Below, piece after piece: positions 14,466 to 16,402 of a DNA stretch of 16,402 nt. Made by a program: the position numbers and the translations under genes. The DNA is from JBPCRW01 sp050996405 (GTDB lineage Bacteria > Acidobacteriota > Blastocatellia > Pyrinomonadales > Pyrinomonadaceae): positions 1-16,402 of the forward strand of contig JBPCRW010000223.1 of assembly GCA_050996405.1 (NCBI GenBank), in the 5' to 3' direction. The notes under the pieces are model-generated. The model worked only from the letters and a program-made list of their open reading frames with translations, had not been told where the DNA came from and did not search any database. Each line of letters begins with the position of its first letter. Within the stretch, counting starts at the first letter, position 1.

Positions 14466-16265
14466 ATGAAAAAAATTTACAAGACAATGTTTTTCGCGTT
14501 TGCCGTCGCAGCATTTGGAATAAACATTTACGCACAAAATATGAATGAAGATTTTCGCCGAGCCGCGCCCGCTCCGCTTGCGCCGCGAGCATTTAATATC
14601 GTCAAGCCGTTTGAAACGAAACTGTCGAACGGTTTAAAAATTATTATTTTTGAAGACAGAAGATTACCGATTACGAGTTTTCGTCTTGCGTTTCGGACGG
14701 GCGACATCGATGACCCGCAAAACCAGCGCGGATTGACTGCCGCCGTCACGCATCTGTTACGCGAAGGAACGGCGACGCGCACCAGCCAGCAGCTTGCCGA
14801 AGACATCGAAAAGCTCGGCGCGACATTGACGGCTTCGAGTTCTTCGGATAATACAATTGTCGCCGCATCTTCTCTTTCCGCTTACAGTTCCAATGTGTTG
14901 AAACTGATGGCGGAGATGACTTTGACTCCGTCGTTTCCCGAAAATGAAGTCGCGCTTTATAAACAAAACACGATAAAAAATTTACAGTTTCAGCGTTCGC
15001 AGCCGGATTTTTTAGCGGGCGAGCAAACTGCGAAAATCCTTTTCGGCGCGCATCCATATGCGGTCGTCTCGCCGTCTCCGGCGGATGTCGAAAAAATTAC
15101 GCGCGAGCAACTGGCGGCGTTTCACAAAGAAATTTTTGTGCCGAACAACGCCACTCTGATTGTCGTCGGCGATGTCAATCGCGCCGATTTGCTGAAGGAA
15201 GTCGAAACGCTTTTCGGAAAATGGAAAAACAAAAAATTCGCGGCGCGAGAGTTTCCGGCTCTGCCGACGCGCGCAGAAAGAACTCTGACAATTGTTGACC
15301 GTCCGGGTTCGGCGCAGTCGAATATCGTGCTGGCGAATCTCGGAATCGAACGCTCGAACCCGGATTATTTTCCCGTGCTGTTGATGAATCAGGTTTTGGG
15401 CGCGGGCGCGTCGTCCAGACTTTTTATGAATCTGCGCGAAGCCAAAGGCTATACTTACGGCGCGTATTCGAGTCTCGACGCGCGTCGCCAAGCCGGTGCT
15501 TTTGAAGCTACCGCCGAAGTCCGCACGCCCGTCACGGGCGACTCGCTGAAAGAATTTTTCTATGAACTCGAACGGATTCGCAATGAACAGGTTTCGGCAA
15601 AAGAACTAACGGACGCGAAAAATTTTCTGACCGGAGTTTTTCCGCTGCGCGCCGAAACGCAGGAAGGTTTGACTAATTTAATCGTCGCGCAGCAGCTTTA
15701 TAATCTGCCGGACGATTATCTGCAAACTTACCGCGACAAAGTGAATGCGGTGACGGCGGCGGACATCGAGCGCGTCGCAAACAAATATGTGACACCCGAA
15801 AAAATGGCTTTGATTATCGTCGGCGATGCCGGAGAAATTTTGAAACAGGTCAAACCGTATTCCACAAAAATCGAAGTTTTCGACACGGAAGGAAAAGCGG
15901 TGAACATCAATTCCTACAATGCCTCGTCAGCCGCGCCGACGGTTAACGTCACCGGCAGATGGAATTTGAGTTTGGACGTGCAGGGACAGAAAATTCCCGT
16001 TACGCTCGATTTAGAACAGGATGGCGACAAAGTGACCGGAACGCTCGATTCGATGCTTGGCAAGGGCGAAATTCCGAGCGGAAAAGTCAGCGGAAATAAA
16101 TTGATTTCGACTGCCAAAACGCAGATTCAAGGTCAGGATGTCGAATTAAATTTAAACGGAACAATCGAAGGAGATACGATGAAGGGAATTGTTAACGCGA
16201 GCATTCCGGGTTTCCCGCCGGTCAATTTTGAAGGAAGCCGCGACAAAGCAACAGCCAAGCCTTAA
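14466..16265 (+). CDS. M16 peptidase-like non-catalytic subunit with fused C-terminal beta domain
   Basis: A 599-residue exported protein. The signal peptide (1-24) ends IYAQ. The M16 fold spans about 45-470, but the zinc motif has become HLLRE (96-100), so both the catalytic Glu and the second His are lost and it should not hydrolyse peptides. It keeps the Arg/Tyr motif of the substrate-binding subunit: LREAKGYTYGAYS with R324 and Y329/Y331. This complements the preceding gene and fits a two-subunit M16 protease. Residues about 492-593 form an added beta-rich module (GRWNLSLDVQGQKIPVTLDL, QDGDKVTGTLDS, GEIPSGKVSGNKL). A similar lipocalin-like tail is, from memory, fused to various acidobacterial hydrolases; its role is unknown. 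The start at 14466 has AGGAAAG upstream and begins the signal peptide. Upstream in-frame starts (TTG 14403, ATG 14442) would overlap the first subunit or spoil the signal. Confidence 0.9.
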   Translation: MKKIYKTMFFAFAVAAFGINIYAQNMNEDFRRAAPAPLAPRAFNIVKPFETKLSNGLKIIIFEDRRLPITSFRLAFRTGDIDDPQNQRGLTAAVTHLLREGTATRTSQQLAEDIEKLGATLTASSSSDNTIVAASSLSAYSSNVLKLMAEMTLTPSFPENEVALYKQNTIKNLQFQRSQPDFLAGEQTAKILFGAHPYAVVSPSPADVEKITREQLAAFHKEIFVPNNATLIVVGDVNRADLLKEVETLFGKWKNKKFAAREFPALPTRAERTLTIVDRPGSAQSNIVLANLGIERSNPDYFPVLLMNQVLGAGASSRLFMNLREAKGYTYGAYSSLDARRQAGAFEATAEVRTPVTGDSLKEFFYELERIRNEQVSAKELTDAKNFLTGVFPLRAETQEGLTNLIVAQQLYNLPDDYLQTYRDKVNAVTAADIERVANKYVTPEKMALIIVGDAGEILKQVKPYSTKIEVFDTEGKAVNINSYNASSAAPTVNVTGRWNLSLDVQGQKIPVTLDLEQDGDKVTGTLDSMLGKGEIPSGKVSGNKLISTAKTQIQGQDVELNLNGTIEGDTMKGIVNASIPGFPPVNFEGSRDKATAKP

Positions 16266-16340
16266 AAGATTTGACAATTTCAGATACAAACAGCGGCGTT
16301 TTTATTTAGCTATAACGGTTTTCAAAATTATGCGGCTAGT

Positions 16341-16402
16341 GCAGAAGCCCGCACGAAGTAAGGGCGTGAAATCTTGCGCTCTTACTTCGTGCGGGCTTCT
16401 GC
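16341..16402. repeat. REP/MITE-like perfect inverted repeat, cut by the window end
   Basis: The left arm (16341-16362) is the exact reverse complement of the right arm (16381-16402), 22 bases each. The 18-base centre can add five more pairs, including two G-T, leaving an eight-base loop. The arms contain AGCCCGCACG and GTAAGGGCG, a composition unlike the neighbouring AT-rich spacer and typical of dispersed REP-type repeats. There is no T-tract within the window. It may also act as a terminator for the M16 operon, whose stop codon is 76 bases upstream. The element may extend past the window edge. Confidence 0.75.

Noticed and set aside
16271..16276. TTGACA after the M16 operon as a promoter
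   Set aside because: No acceptable -10 element at 15-19 bases and no gene downstream within the window.

Overview
The window looks like chromosome from an acidobacterium, most likely class Blastocatellia. This is inferred from gene content rather than from a marker gene. It carries a very large Oar-like TonB-dependent receptor with an N-terminal carboxypeptidase-regulatory-like domain, secreted VIT/VWA and Ycf48-like proteins, and an M16 peptidase pair carrying an accessory C-terminal domain. No rRNA, tRNA, transposase, phage gene or CRISPR array is visible. Most products appear to be exported: signal peptides ending in A-x-A-Q recur in five places.

Layout. At 1-287 is the 3' end of an OmpA-type peptidoglycan-binding protein. 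It converges on a minus-strand ABC ATPase (300-1271) with TOBE-like C-terminus that lacks the signature motif and the H-loop histidine. A divergent promoter region leads to a small membrane-active-looking protein (1383-1658), then a secreted VIT+VWA protein (1751-4027) and a secreted six-Asp-box beta-propeller (4148-5131), with a long interrupted hairpin between the last two. Next is the large TonB-dependent receptor (5431-9135, probably beginning at 5385), closed by a strong 17-bp terminator hairpin. A second plus-strand terminator at 9333-9373 has no protein gene in front of it, so a small RNA is possible at about 9216-9373. On the minus strand lies a CtpA-type S41 protease with PDZ domain (9372-11096).

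After a 266-bp divergent region comes a two-gene unit: a GAF-domain protein (11363-12139) and, four bases later, a compact cytoplasmic subtilase without signal or propeptide (12144-12941). A periplasmic M16 pair follows: a catalytic subunit with HLFEH (13130-14437) and a non-catalytic partner with the R/Y motif and a fused C-terminal beta domain (14466-16265). The window ends in a perfect 22-bp-arm inverted repeat of REP/MITE type.

How the genes fit together. Most of the window serves the envelope: peptidoglycan attachment, outer-membrane uptake, and periplasmic proteolysis by S41 and M16. The GAF-subtilase pair is the exception; it looks like a small cytoplasmic sensor-protease module and is the best candidate for something poorly described.

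Two genes, the receptor and the catalytic M16, share one anomaly. Each has a well-placed ribosome binding site and an intact signal-peptide start that is one base out of frame with the body of the gene, and in each the break is at a short A-run. This is either sequencing error or real frame disruption, and it affects how both genes should be annotated.
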